Shown here one piece after another: positions 24,822 through 33,330 of a stretch of DNA of 64,000 nt. This stretch comes from an uncultured Lachnospiraceae bacterium (GTDB taxonomy: Bacteria; Bacillota; Clostridia; Lachnospirales; Lachnospiraceae), in NCBI GenBank assembly GCA_910587765.1, contig CAJUNR010000002.1, positions 43,268 to 107,267 of the forward strand, written 5' to 3'. Position numbers and translations under genes: made by a program. Numbering within the stretch: position 1 is the first letter of the stretch; every line of letters begins with the position of its first letter. The notes beneath the pieces are model-generated. The model was not told where the DNA came from and ran no database searches. It saw only the letters and a program-made list of their open reading frames with translations.

Positions 24822-25634
24822 ATGAAAAAATTATCTCAGTACGAAATTAAGGAAAATATTTTTGAAATCTTATCCGCATATGCGGATTATTGCGATAAAC
24901 ACGGACTCCGCTATTATATTTGCGGCGGTACGCTACTGGGCGCTGTCAGGCACAATGATTTTATACCATGGGACGATGATATTGACGTTTTGATGCCAAG
25001 ACCGGATTATATTAAAATGCAGCGGCTGCTGAAGAACGATCCGGTCAGAACGTACTATCGGTTAATAAGCTTTGAATTTGGCAATGATTCCCATCCATTT
25101 GGGAAAATGATCGATACCCGTACCACCGTAACCGCCCAATATAATCATTCCGATTCAGCCCTCTGGATCGATATCTTTCCCATGGATGGCGTTCCGGATG
25201 ATATCAGAAAATGTTCTGCTCATTTAAAAAAAGCGGAATGGTGGAAACAGATGTATGGGAGAGCGGTGGCCCGTTTTGGAACCGGGACAACACCCTTCAG
25301 GGCGCTTTTTAAAACACCGGCACTGCTGATATCCCGTATTGTTGGCTGGAAACGTTGTGCAAAGACTCTGGATGCGCTGGCGAAAACATATGATTTTGAT
25401 ACCTGCGATTATATAGCAGGTATTGCATGGAGCCGGGGGCCGAGAGAACGGATGAAAAAGGAAGCGTTTATTCCCTATGAAGATAAGGAATTTCACGGGA
25501 GAATGTTCCATGCGCCCGCCTGCTGGGACGATTATCTGAAGGCAATGTATGGAAACTACATGGAATTACCGCCGGAGAATCAGAGAAACGGGCATTTTAT
25601 GGATGTATACTGGAAAGAGGAAGCGGACAGATGA
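24822..25634 (+). CDS. LicD-family phosphotransferase
   Basis: The protein has 270 residues. The LicD signature is clear: YYICGGTLLGAVRHNDFIPW (31-50) followed by DDDIDV (51-56). LicD proteins transfer phospho-groups such as phosphocholine or polyol phosphates from CDP-linked donors onto sugars. The next gene overlaps by 4 bases and encodes a CTP-dependent cytidylyltransferase, so a CDP-linked donor is probably made and used by this pair. Which group is added cannot be told; there is no choline kinase (LicA) or uptake gene nearby. Confidence 0.9.
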   Translation: MKKLSQYEIKENIFEILSAYADYCDKHGLRYYICGGTLLGAVRHNDFIPWDDDIDVLMPRPDYIKMQRLLKNDPVRTYYRLISFEFGNDSHPFGKMIDTRTTVTAQYNHSDSALWIDIFPMDGVPDDIRKCSAHLKKAEWWKQMYGRAVARFGTGTTPFRALFKTPALLISRIVGWKRCAKTLDALAKTYDFDTCDYIAGIAWSRGPRERMKKEAFIPYEDKEFHGRMFHAPACWDDYLKAMYGNYMELPPENQRNGHFMDVYWKEEADR

Positions 25635-26347
25635 ACATCGCAATTATATTTGCCGGCGGTGCCGGACAGCGGATGAATACGAGAACAAAACCGAAGCAGT
25701 TTCTGGAACTGCACGGCAAACCGATCATTGTCTATACACTGGAACATTTCCAAAAGCACAAATGGATTGACGGAATGATTGTCGTCTGTATCAGAGAGTG
25801 GATTGATTATTGCAGAGAGCTGGTGACGAAATATCAACTGACAAAAGTCGTTGATGTGATACCGGGAGGGGATACCGGTCAGCAGTCTATTTATTACGGC
25901 GTGTCCTGTGCCAAATCCCTGTATGAAAATGATACGGTAATATTAATCCATGACGGCGTACGTCCGCTGGTTGATGAGGACATCATTACAAAGATTATTG
26001 AAGGCGTGAAAATGAAAGGCTCCGCAATTACCGTCTCTCCAGTCGTCGAAACGATTGTGATGAAAGGCAAAAACGGAGAGATCAGTCAGATTATAGACCG
26101 GAGTCTGTGCCAGCTTGCCAAAGCGCCGCAGGGATTTTTTCTGGGTGATATTTTTGAAGCGCATCAGAAAGCTTTAAAGGAAGAGAAATCTGACTTTATA
26201 GATTCTGCAAGTTTGATGAAACATTACGGGCATACGTTGTTCGCAGTTGAGGGTTCGGAGGAAAACATCAAGATTACAAAACCTTCCGATTTTTACATAT
26301 TCCGCGCGATCGAAGATGCCCGGGAAAATTCACAGATTTTCGGTTAA
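25631..26347 (+). CDS. IspD/TarI-like cytidylyltransferase
   Basis: The protein has 238 residues. The nucleotide-binding loop is FAGGAGQRMNTRTKPKQF (7-24), with the catalytic arginine and lysines in place. DGVRPL follows near 108. It activates a polyol or sugar-alcohol phosphate with CTP to a CDP derivative. A role in isoprenoid synthesis (IspD proper) is less likely because it lies in a polysaccharide operon, between LicD and an SDR-type epimerase. A TarJ-type dehydrogenase is absent, so ribitol is not certain. Confidence 0.85.
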   Translation: MNIAIIFAGGAGQRMNTRTKPKQFLELHGKPIIVYTLEHFQKHKWIDGMIVVCIREWIDYCRELVTKYQLTKVVDVIPGGDTGQQSIYYGVSCAKSLYENDTVILIHDGVRPLVDEDIITKIIEGVKMKGSAITVSPVVETIVMKGKNGEISQIIDRSLCQLAKAPQGFFLGDIFEAHQKALKEEKSDFIDSASLMKHYGHTLFAVEGSEENIKITKPSDFYIFRAIEDARENSQIFG

Positions 26348-26361
26348 AGAGGTATGGTATC

Positions 26362-27420
26362 ATGTGGCTGGAAACTCAAATATTTTGTGAAGACCTGGAA
26401 TCAATTCATAACTGCAAAAGCATTCCCTGGGATTTGCTGCGGAATAAAACATTTTTTGTCACTGGTGGGACAGGACTGATCGGTTCTACAATTATCAGCG
26501 CGTTGCTGTATGCGGACATGAAACAACAGTTGAATTTGACAGTCGTCGCTCTGGTACGGAATCTTACAGCAGCCAGAGAACAGTTTGCGCCTCAGTTAAA
26601 GAGCTCTTCATCCTTAAAATTTGTGGTCGGGGATGTACTGCGACTTCCGGCTGTCGAATATCCGATCCATTATATCATCCATGGGGCGAACCCGACTTCC
26701 AGCCTCTTTTTTGTACAGCATCCGGTTGAGACGTCCATAACCGCTGTTCAGGGGACAGACAGGCTGCTGCAGCTTGCCAGAGAAAAGAAAACGGAAGGAT
26801 TTGTATATCTTTCTACTATGGAAGTTTATGGTCATCCTTTGAAAGGCCGTAAAGTCAGGGAAACGGATGCAGGAGTATTTCATCCGCTGGATATAAGAAA
26901 CAGCTATCCGTTCAGCAAGCTACTCTGTGAGAATTTATGTTACAGTTATCAGTCGGAATACGGTGTCCCGGTTCAGATTGTACGTTTGACACAATGCTTT
27001 GGCCCCGGAGTGCGGTATACAGACAATCGTGTATTTGCGGAATTTGCCCGCTGCGCCATAGAACGCCGGAATATCATATTAAAAACAAAAGGAAACACGG
27101 AACGAAGTTATCTGTATACGGCGGATGCTGTGACAGCCATTCTGACCGTATTGTTAAAGGGCAAAAGCGGAGAAATTTACAATGCGGCAAACGAAAATAC
27201 ATACTGCTCGATTCTGGAAATGGCAAATCTGGTTGCCGGGAACCGGGATATCAAAGTGGAGATAAAAGAAGCTGACATTGCCGAAAGCGGGTATGCCGAT
27301 ACAATCTATATGGATCTGGATACAGAGAAAATACGCAGTCTGGGATGGAAAGCAACCGTAGGACTGTTGGAAATGTATCAGAAAACAATAAAGGTAATGA
27401 CAGGAGAGAGGATACTGTGA
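26362..27420 (+). CDS. NAD-dependent epimerase/dehydratase
   Basis: The protein has 352 residues and is an extended short-chain dehydrogenase. The NAD-binding motif TGGTGLIG is at 34-41, preceded by an unusual 30-residue N-terminal arm. The active site is S-T-M-E near 153 and Y182-P-F-S-K186. It probably modifies a nucleotide-linked sugar or polyol for the LicD/cytidylyltransferase pathway. Its stop codon overlaps the GTG start of the next gene. Substrate is unknown. Confidence 0.88.
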   Translation: MWLETQIFCEDLESIHNCKSIPWDLLRNKTFFVTGGTGLIGSTIISALLYADMKQQLNLTVVALVRNLTAAREQFAPQLKSSSSLKFVVGDVLRLPAVEYPIHYIIHGANPTSSLFFVQHPVETSITAVQGTDRLLQLAREKKTEGFVYLSTMEVYGHPLKGRKVRETDAGVFHPLDIRNSYPFSKLLCENLCYSYQSEYGVPVQIVRLTQCFGPGVRYTDNRVFAEFARCAIERRNIILKTKGNTERSYLYTADAVTAILTVLLKGKSGEIYNAANENTYCSILEMANLVAGNRDIKVEIKEADIAESGYADTIYMDLDTEKIRSLGWKATVGLLEMYQKTIKVMTGERIL

Positions 27421-28493
27421 GTGAGCGGAAGACGATTCAGGAGAAAGAAGAGAATATCGATAAAAAGATGTGGCCGCTGGTCAGTGTCATTATGCCTGTG
27501 TACAATGCCGTAAATTATTTAGAGAATGCGGTCCAAAGTATTTTAAATCAGGATTATGATCCTTTTGAGCTTATTTTGGTGGATGACGGTTCGACGGATG
27601 GAAGCGCCGCTGTATGCGACAGGTTTTCCAAAAGTGATTCGCGCGTTACGGTCATACATAAAAAGAACGGCGGAATCTGCAGTGCGAGAAACACGGCAAT
27701 TGCTGCTGCAGAAGGCAAATATATTGCTTTTTGTGATCATGATGACTGCTATAAAAACGGATATATAAGAAAAACCGTGACTGCCGCTGAAGGTAATAAT
27801 GCTGCGATCATAAAGTTTGTTTATCAAAGCGAAGTATGGTATCGTGGCAGACGGATTGATTCAGGAAGGGAGGTATTGCCGGATAAAACGTTTTCCGTTC
27901 GAGATACCGTGTCTGAATATTCCCTTTTTAATTGTGTTGTACGCGCATTATGGAATGGTCTTTACAGACGCGATATCATTGTGGAACATGCGGTAAGATT
28001 TGATGAATCCGTACGGGCCGGCATGGAAGACTATATTTTTAATTTAGAATATTTGAAGTACATAAACAATATAACATTTCTATCGGACTGCCTGTTTATA
28101 CATTTTAACAGGTATGAACAGAGCACTTTTGAAAAATACATCCCTTCCCGCTTACCTGATATTTTAAAAGGTGCCTGTGCTGAAAAGAGATATTTAATGA
28201 ATTTTGGGAATTTATCTCCCCAAACGTGGATTTCTTACCGGAACAACTATTTAATGCTACTGTTGAAAAATTTGAGTCATTTGGAGTGCCCGCTTTCTTC
28301 AAATGAGAAAGTGGATTTTCTTGAGCAACTGTATCGTTGTGTAAACAGTACAGGACAAAAGACATCCCTTTCCATGTTCTATAAAAATCCTAAAAAATTA
28401 TTTCGTGTGTGGATGTTTGACAGACGCTGGTTCAGAGTATTGCTTTTGATTCATACAGCGCGTTATCGGCTGTTAATAAAAAAGCAAAGGTGA
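27417..28493 (+). CDS. Glycosyltransferase family 2
   Basis: The protein has 358 residues. A 20-residue lead comes before LVSVIMPVYNAVNYLENAVQ and LILVDDGSTDGS; the metal site is DHDD at 107-110. The start is a GTG (27417-27419) overlapping the epimerase stop codon, with CAGGAGAG about 10 bases before it; a longer open frame upstream lies inside the epimerase gene. It is the second GT2 of the locus and its first 100 residues resemble the other one closely. It adds a sugar to the repeat unit; specificity is unknown. Confidence 0.9.
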   Translation: MSERKTIQEKEENIDKKMWPLVSVIMPVYNAVNYLENAVQSILNQDYDPFELILVDDGSTDGSAAVCDRFSKSDSRVTVIHKKNGGICSARNTAIAAAEGKYIAFCDHDDCYKNGYIRKTVTAAEGNNAAIIKFVYQSEVWYRGRRIDSGREVLPDKTFSVRDTVSEYSLFNCVVRALWNGLYRRDIIVEHAVRFDESVRAGMEDYIFNLEYLKYINNITFLSDCLFIHFNRYEQSTFEKYIPSRLPDILKGACAEKRYLMNFGNLSPQTWISYRNNYLMLLLKNLSHLECPLSSNEKVDFLEQLYRCVNSTGQKTSLSMFYKNPKKLFRVWMFDRRWFRVLLLIHTARYRLLIKKQR

Positions 28494-28538
28494 GAACTTA
28501 AAGGGTTTTTCTGGGAAAGGTGATGTTTGGGTGAGTTT

Positions 28539-30005
28539 ATGAAATTACGATCGAGAAACTCCGCAATGGGTTCTTTATCTGTCAACGCACTTTTTAATAT
28601 TTTAAAACAATGCTGCAATATTGTCTTTCCATTAATAACCTATCCGTTTGTTGCGCGGGTATTAGGGGCTGAGAACCTTGGAAAATACAGTTTTTCCGAT
28701 TCGGTTGTCGGATATTTTATGTTGTTTGCATCTTTGGGAATTTCAACCTATGCAGTACGGGAAGGAGCAAGAATCCGGAACGAAAAGAAGGAAATGGAAA
28801 TATTTTCGGCTGAACTTTTTTCAATTAATCTTATTGCAATGGTTTTATCCTGCTTTGTATTATTTTTTCTCCTTTTTGTTAAAGTCTTTGATGGATATAC
28901 GTTGTTAATGTATATTCTCAGCATTAACATTGTAACAAGCGTTATAGGGAGGGATTGGCTCAATTCGATCTACGAAGATTTTTCCTATCTTTCCATTCGC
29001 TATATTTTTTTCCAGTTTGCCGCATTGATTTTATTATTTTTGTTTCTACGAAAGCCGGACGATTATATCAAATATACAGCAATCATGACATTTGCAAATT
29101 CCGGTGGATATTTTGCCAGTTTTTTTTACACGCAAAAATATGTACCTATCAGAATCACAGGAAAGCTTAATATAAAAAGACATCTGAAACCGATTCTGTA
29201 TTTGTTCTGTTCCTCTCTTGCGGTTACGGTTTATATCCGCTCCGATATTACAATACTGGGGCTTTTTCGATCAGATGCAGAAGTAGGTATTTATACATTA
29301 GCTTCAAAAGTATATACAATTATTAAAGCGCTGCTCAATGCTGTTATTATGGTTGTCATTCCACGATTGTCCAATTACTTGGGAGAGGGCAGAACTTCAG
29401 AGTATCACGGACTGTTAAACAAACTTCAAGATGCAATTGGTGTTTTTATATTTCCATGTGTTACAGGTCTGTTTTTTTTGAGCGAAGATGTTATGCTGAT
29501 GATTGGCGGTTCTGCTTATCGTTCCGGTTATATCTCTTTGAAAATCCTCTGTATGGCACTGATATTTGCCGTATTTGGCTGTTTTTACTCACAGGCAATC
29601 CTTGTTGTTGAAAAAAAAGAAAAATATTTTCTTTTTGCGACTGTTTTATCTGCGGTAATCAATATACTGTTTAATATAATCGCTGTCCCTGTTGCCGGGA
29701 TGACAGGAGCTGCAATTACAACGGTCATTGCCGAGATGGCAGTTATGATTATATGCAGATTTTATTCAAAGCAAAATACGAATTGGAATGACAGAAAAAG
29801 TTCAGTTTCTGTTTTGGCGGGATGTATGTTCATTATGGTGATTTGTCTGTTTTCAAAAACAATATTTGAATCTATGTTGATCAGACTGTCTGTTTCCATT
29901 GGGATTTCCGGTGCTGTTTATTTTTTTTCTCTGATTATTATGAAAAACCGACTGGTATTGGAAGTTTTAAAATATTATGCGCTGGTGTTTAGAGGGAGGG
30001 AATAA
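28539..30005 (+). CDS. Wzx-like repeat-unit flippase (MATE/MOP superfamily)
   Basis: The protein has 488 residues with 12-14 hydrophobic helices. The N-terminus (NALFNILKQCCNIVFPLITY, PFVARVLGAENLGKYSF) is typical of Gram-positive polysaccharide flippases. It moves the lipid-linked repeat unit across the membrane for the Wzy-like polymerase. The start is unsure: ATG 28539 has a near GGGTGAG, while a TTG at 28527 has AAAGG 6 bases before it. It is the last intact gene of the assembly set. Confidence 0.9.
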   Translation: MKLRSRNSAMGSLSVNALFNILKQCCNIVFPLITYPFVARVLGAENLGKYSFSDSVVGYFMLFASLGISTYAVREGARIRNEKKEMEIFSAELFSINLIAMVLSCFVLFFLLFVKVFDGYTLLMYILSINIVTSVIGRDWLNSIYEDFSYLSIRYIFFQFAALILLFLFLRKPDDYIKYTAIMTFANSGGYFASFFYTQKYVPIRITGKLNIKRHLKPILYLFCSSLAVTVYIRSDITILGLFRSDAEVGIYTLASKVYTIIKALLNAVIMVVIPRLSNYLGEGRTSEYHGLLNKLQDAIGVFIFPCVTGLFFLSEDVMLMIGGSAYRSGYISLKILCMALIFAVFGCFYSQAILVVEKKEKYFLFATVLSAVINILFNIIAVPVAGMTGAAITTVIAEMAVMIICRFYSKQNTNWNDRKSSVSVLAGCMFIMVICLFSKTIFESMLIRLSVSIGISGAVYFFSLIIMKNRLVLEVLKYYALVFRGRE

Positions 30006-30008
30006 CAC

Positions 30009-30089
30009 ATGATACTGGAAGTCCGCAGGATTATGAAACGAATTAAGGTCGAAGGTATCTCTGCAATTGTACAGGAATCGACATTATAA
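30009..30089 (+). other. 26-codon fragment resembling the start of the VanZ gene
   Basis: The first 22 bases, from ACACATGATACTGGAAGT onward, match the start of the intact VanZ-like gene at 31587-31608 with one mismatch, after which similarity is lost and a TAA stops the frame. It looks like a broken or duplicated 5' end. The matching pieces bracket the Rpn-like gene and the epimerase tail, as if those had been inserted. Confidence 0.35.
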
Positions 30090-30141
30090 GATAAAGTGTA
30101 TAAAAAAAATCTGTTCCAAAGGGATCAGGCAATTTTAGCTA

Positions 30142-30170
30142 TTATCAAAAGCGGAATTATAGTGTATAAT
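30142..30170 (+). promoter_or_regulatory. Promoter of the Rpn-like gene
   Basis: TTATCA (30142-30147), 17 bases, and a perfect TATAAT (30165-30170) lie 100 bases before the start codon. Confidence 0.55.
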
Positions 30171-30269
30171 AAGAGCAAGGAGAACAGTATCTGCCGCCAC
30201 ATAAGAAAAAACATAAAGCATAGGTACGAAAGAGAAGGAAAAGAACATGTGCAGCAAAGGAGAGTACAG

Positions 30270-31181
30270 ATGTCAAAGAGAAACTATGTACGGCGGGACT
30301 ACAAAGATACGGTGTTTCATGATCTTTTTTCGGATAAGGAACATGCGCTTTCCCTGTATAACGCCCTGAACGGAACGGATTACAGAAATGCGGACAGGCT
30401 GGAGATCGTCACGCTGTCGGATGCGATCTATATGCATGGAAAAAATGACGTATCCATCCTGTTCCAGAACCTGCTGGAGCTGTGGGAGCACCAGAGCACA
30501 CTCAATTATAACATGCCTCTGCGGGGGCTGATCTATTACGCCCATAATATTGACGGAATACTGAAGTCAAGAGGCGTGAACCTGTATGGGAAAAAACTGA
30601 TCAAAATCCCGGCGCCGGATTATTATGTGTTTTATAATGGAAGAGAAAAAGCGCCGGACCGGCAGGAGCTGAAGCTGTCGGACGCATTCGAGATTATGAA
30701 CGAGGGGTATGAGTGGACGGCCCATATGCTGAACATCAATGCGGAGCACAATAAAGAGCTGCTGCAGAAGTGCCCGGCACTGAACGGATACATAACGCTG
30801 GTGCAGTATATCCGCGAGTATCAGGCGGAAGGGCTGGAACTCTCCGCGGCAATCGATCGGGGAATCGACCGCTGTATCCGGGAGGGTGTGCTGAAAGAAT
30901 ATCTGCTGAAAAAGAAATCGGAGGTGAAGCTGATGCTGCTGACGGAATTTGATGAAGAACTGTTTGCGCGGACGATGAAGGAAGAGGGCCGGGAGGAAGG
31001 AAGAGCAGAAGGTCGGGAGGAAGGAAGAGTAGAAGGCCGGTCGGAGGGCCGTTCAGAAGGAGAAGCCCGCATGGGTCAGTTAAATTTACGTCTGCTCACA
31101 GAAAACCGCTTGGAAGATCTGGAACGCGCGATAAAGGACAAAGCGTTTCGGGAATCGTTATACAAAAGATACGGCCTGTGA
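30270..31181 (+). CDS. Rpn-family (PD-(D/E)XK) nuclease-like protein
   Basis: The protein has 303 residues. The N-terminal two thirds (RRDYKDTVFHDLFSDKEHAL, LSDAIYMHGKNDVSILF, ELWEHQSTLNYNMPLRGLIY) match the Rpn/transposase_31 group, which are DNA nucleases of the PD-(D/E)XK superfamily and promote recombination. A charged tail follows with about eight EEGR/AEGR/SEGR repeats (about 232-260), also usual for the group. The start at ATG 30270 has AAAGGAG 8 bases upstream. It has its own promoter and terminator, so it is a self-contained unit placed at the edge of the polysaccharide locus. It may have arrived as a selfish or defence-linked gene. Confidence 0.82.
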   Translation: MSKRNYVRRDYKDTVFHDLFSDKEHALSLYNALNGTDYRNADRLEIVTLSDAIYMHGKNDVSILFQNLLELWEHQSTLNYNMPLRGLIYYAHNIDGILKSRGVNLYGKKLIKIPAPDYYVFYNGREKAPDRQELKLSDAFEIMNEGYEWTAHMLNINAEHNKELLQKCPALNGYITLVQYIREYQAEGLELSAAIDRGIDRCIREGVLKEYLLKKKSEVKLMLLTEFDEELFARTMKEEGREEGRAEGREEGRVEGRSEGRSEGEARMGQLNLRLLTENRLEDLERAIKDKAFRESLYKRYGL

Positions 31182-31202
31182 CGGCCGGCAGTTAAAGGAG
31201 TA

Positions 31203-31228
31203 AGGGGATCCGTAAGGGTCCTCTTTTT
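31203..31228 (+). terminator. Intrinsic terminator after the Rpn-like gene
   Basis: AGGGGATCC pairs with GGGTCCTCT (two G-T pairs) across the loop GTAA and is followed by five T. Confidence 0.82.
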
Positions 31229-31264
31229 GTGGATTTAATGCAACAAAAAGTCAATGAAAAAAAT

Positions 31265-31531
31265 ATGAATATTCTGTCCTATATTGCACATTATTGCCAA
31301 TCAACTCTGGAAAGGTGCCTGATGGAAGAGGGGATTATTAACTGGAAAGCCAAAAAAGAATTTTTACCCATGCAGCCGGGGGACGTATATCAGACGTATG
31401 CGGATGTGAGCGAACTGGAGAATGACTTCGGCTTCCGTCCGTCTACGCCGCTGGAAGTCGGGCTGCGCAGGTTCGCAAAATGGTATAAGGAATATTATCA
31501 GGTCAACTGTTACAACACTGTATGGAAATGA
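31265..31531 (+). pseudogene. 3' remnant of a UDP-glucuronate-epimerase-like gene
   Basis: The translation ends with EFLPMQPGDVYQTYADVSEL and FGFRPSTPLEVGLRRFAKWY, which is the characteristic C-terminus of UDP-glucuronate 4-epimerase and related NAD-dependent epimerases. Only about 60-88 residues of a roughly 350-residue enzyme remain; the NAD-binding domain is gone and there is no ribosome site. It hints that the ancestral locus made galacturonate-containing polysaccharide. Confidence 0.82.
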
Positions 31532-31590
31532 AGTTTTGTACAGACTGCGGAGAATAAAGTGATTCAAACAGAAAGGAAGTGCTCTCACAC

Positions 31591-32199
31591 ATGACACTGG
31601 AAGTCCGTGCGATGCTGCGGGAGGTGGCGAAGGACCTGGCGCATTTCGGCGTGCTGTACGGCGCGGACGCGTTCCGGCTGGCGGCGGCGGTTTTTGTAGT
31701 CACAGCCGCAGCGGGGCTGTTGTTTCGCTGCGCTTTTGGAAAGGAGCGGGGGCGAGGATGGCTGCGAAGAGCCGCCGTTTTGTCCCTTCTGGCGGCGTAC
31801 GGATATATGGCGGCGGGGATTACACTGCTTTCCAGAACGAGGAGTGAAGCGGGCATCCTGAACTTTGAACTGTTCAGCACCTTTCAGGATGATTTTATGA
31901 GCCGGAAATATATCTGCGAGAATGTGCTGCTGCTTTTCCCGTGTGCCGTCCTGCTGTATCTGTTGGGCGGAATGTTCCGCAGAGTATGGGTGTCGCTGCC
32001 CGCCGGGCTGTGCGCCTCTCTGATGATCGAGACGGTGCAGTTGCAGACGCGGCTGGGGAAATTCGAGGCGGATGACATTCTGACCAACATGACGGGATAT
32101 GCGGCGGGGTATCTTCTCTGCCGGACGGCGGACTGTGTGTTCCGGGCGGTGAAAAAGGGAATCGGATTCCTTTTTAGCCGGCGGATAGAAAACGGTTAA
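31591..32199 (+). CDS. VanZ-family membrane protein
   Basis: The protein has 202 residues and four to five membrane helices. The VanZ-like core is visible in LNFELFSTFQDDFMSRKYIC, ENVLLLFPCAVLL, and the conserved ETVQL...LGKFEADDIL near 150. VanZ proteins raise teicoplanin resistance in enterococci; in Clostridia they are common and mostly uncharacterised, probably acting on cell-envelope lipid intermediates. ATG 31591 is chosen, with AAAGGAAG about 11 bases upstream. A strong terminator follows. Confidence 0.85.
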   Translation: MTLEVRAMLREVAKDLAHFGVLYGADAFRLAAAVFVVTAAAGLLFRCAFGKERGRGWLRRAAVLSLLAAYGYMAAGITLLSRTRSEAGILNFELFSTFQDDFMSRKYICENVLLLFPCAVLLYLLGGMFRRVWVSLPAGLCASLMIETVQLQTRLGKFEADDILTNMTGYAAGYLLCRTADCVFRAVKKGIGFLFSRRIENG

Positions 32200-32235
32200 A
32201 AAATCCATAGAAAAGAAACCCATAAAAAAGAAACC

Positions 32236-32280
32236 CGGCGCGGACGTCTTTTGCGTAAAAAAGATGCCGCGCCGTTTTTT
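32236..32280 (+). terminator. Strong intrinsic terminator after the VanZ gene
   Basis: CGGCGCGG pairs with CCGCGCCG, and the inner CGTCTTTT pairs with AAAAGATG; six T follow. Confidence 0.92.
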
Positions 32281-32335
32281 ATGCGCCGAAATCGGCAGGT
32301 CAGAGCCTGTTTTCGGCAGGTCGCGTCCGGGGGGA

Positions 32336-32364
32336 TTGCGTGTCTTTGAAAAGTCGTCTATACT
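32336..32364 (+). promoter_or_regulatory. Promoter of the LytTR operon
   Basis: TTGCGT (32336-32341), 17 bases and TATACT (32359-32364) lie 36 bases before the GTG start. Confidence 0.5.
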
Positions 32365-32399
32365 GTCAGAAAAGAGATGGAAGCGGGGTGGAGTGCTCA

Positions 32400-32840
32400 G
32401 TGAAGATCCGAATCGAAGAGGATGCTTCCGCCGAGGAGCTGGAAATCACGATACGGTGCAGGCAGACGAACGAGACGGTGATCCGCATTCTGGAAATGCT
32501 GCGGATCACGGACCGGAAGCTGACCGGACATCGGGACGGCAGGACCTGGCTGCTGGATGCGGAACAGATCTATTATATTGACACGGTGGAGAAACGGACC
32601 TTTCTGTATACGGAGCGGGAGGTTTATGAGACGCCGCTGCGCCTGTATGAGCTGGAAGGGCGGCTGGAGAGCTGTGATTTTTTCCGGGCCTCCAAGTCTT
32701 CCATTATTAATTTTAATCAGATTCAGTCGCTGAAGCCGGAGTTCGGCGGGACCATGCAGGTGACCATGAACAACGGGGAGCGTCTGACCGTGTCCCGCCA
32801 GTATGCCAGACAGATCAAGGAAAAGCTCGGCTGTCTGTAG
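32400..32840 (+). CDS. LytTR-domain DNA-binding regulator
   Basis: The protein has 146 residues. A short N-terminal part is followed by a LytTR domain (about 45-143), with WLLDAEQIYYIDTVEKRTFL, FFRASKSSIINFNQIQSLKP and GERLTVSRQYARQIKEKL. It binds DNA directly and has no receiver domain. The start is the GTG at 32400, with GGGTGGAG 6-7 bases before it. It is followed by a DUF3021 membrane protein, the usual partner that is thought to hold such regulators at the membrane, and by an ABC exporter that is a probable target. Confidence 0.88.
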   Translation: MKIRIEEDASAEELEITIRCRQTNETVIRILEMLRITDRKLTGHRDGRTWLLDAEQIYYIDTVEKRTFLYTEREVYETPLRLYELEGRLESCDFFRASKSSIINFNQIQSLKPEFGGTMQVTMNNGERLTVSRQYARQIKEKLGCL

Positions 32841-32871
32841 GGCCGGCGCGGAATTTGAACAGGAGGAACCT

Positions 32872-33330
32872 ATGAGGCTTATGATAAGAATCTATCGTCT
32901 GTTAAAACCGGTCGCGGTCTATACTTCGTATCTGTTCACGGCGCTGACGCTTCTGTATCTGACGGGGCATATGGTTTTTCCGCAGTTTCTGCCGCTGCAC
33001 GCCGGTATGCTGTGGGGAATCTTTTTCTTTTCGCTGGGAAGCATCTGCGCGCAGCGGCTGCTGCTCGGAAGCGGTTTTCTCGACGGTGCGCCGTACGCGG
33101 TCCGGCTGCTTTTGTATCTGTGCGCAGCCGGAATCTGGGGTTATGGATGCCTGCGTTTTCCGGAACTGTTCGGCGCCCGCCGCTGTCAGGCCGGGGCGGA
33201 CGCGGCGCATTTTCTGCTGATTCTTCCGGCGGGGATGTTCTGCTGCGCCGGATTGGAGCTGTTCAACCGCTGCCGGGCGCACATGTACAATGCGCTTCTG
33301 GAGCAGTATAAGAGGAGGAAGCAGCCGTGA
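32872..33330 (+). CDS. DUF3021-type membrane protein
   Basis: The protein has 152 residues and four membrane helices (about 15-37, 43-65, 75-95 and 110-135). Size, topology and place right after a LytTR gene match DUF3021. These pairs are thought to sense envelope or membrane-protein stress and control the LytTR regulator. AGGAGG lies 5-6 bases before the start. Its stop codon overlaps the GTG of the ABC gene. Confidence 0.75.
   Translation: MRLMIRIYRLLKPVAVYTSYLFTALTLLYLTGHMVFPQFLPLHAGMLWGIFFFSLGSICAQRLLLGSGFLDGAPYAVRLLLYLCAAGIWGYGCLRFPELFGARRCQAGADAAHFLLILPAGMFCCAGLELFNRCRAHMYNALLEQYKRRKQP

Noticed and set aside
30960..31070. Short repeats that might suggest a CRISPR array
   Set aside because: They are GAGGAAGG-type codon repeats encoding the EEGR tail of the Rpn-like protein, in frame and without spacers.
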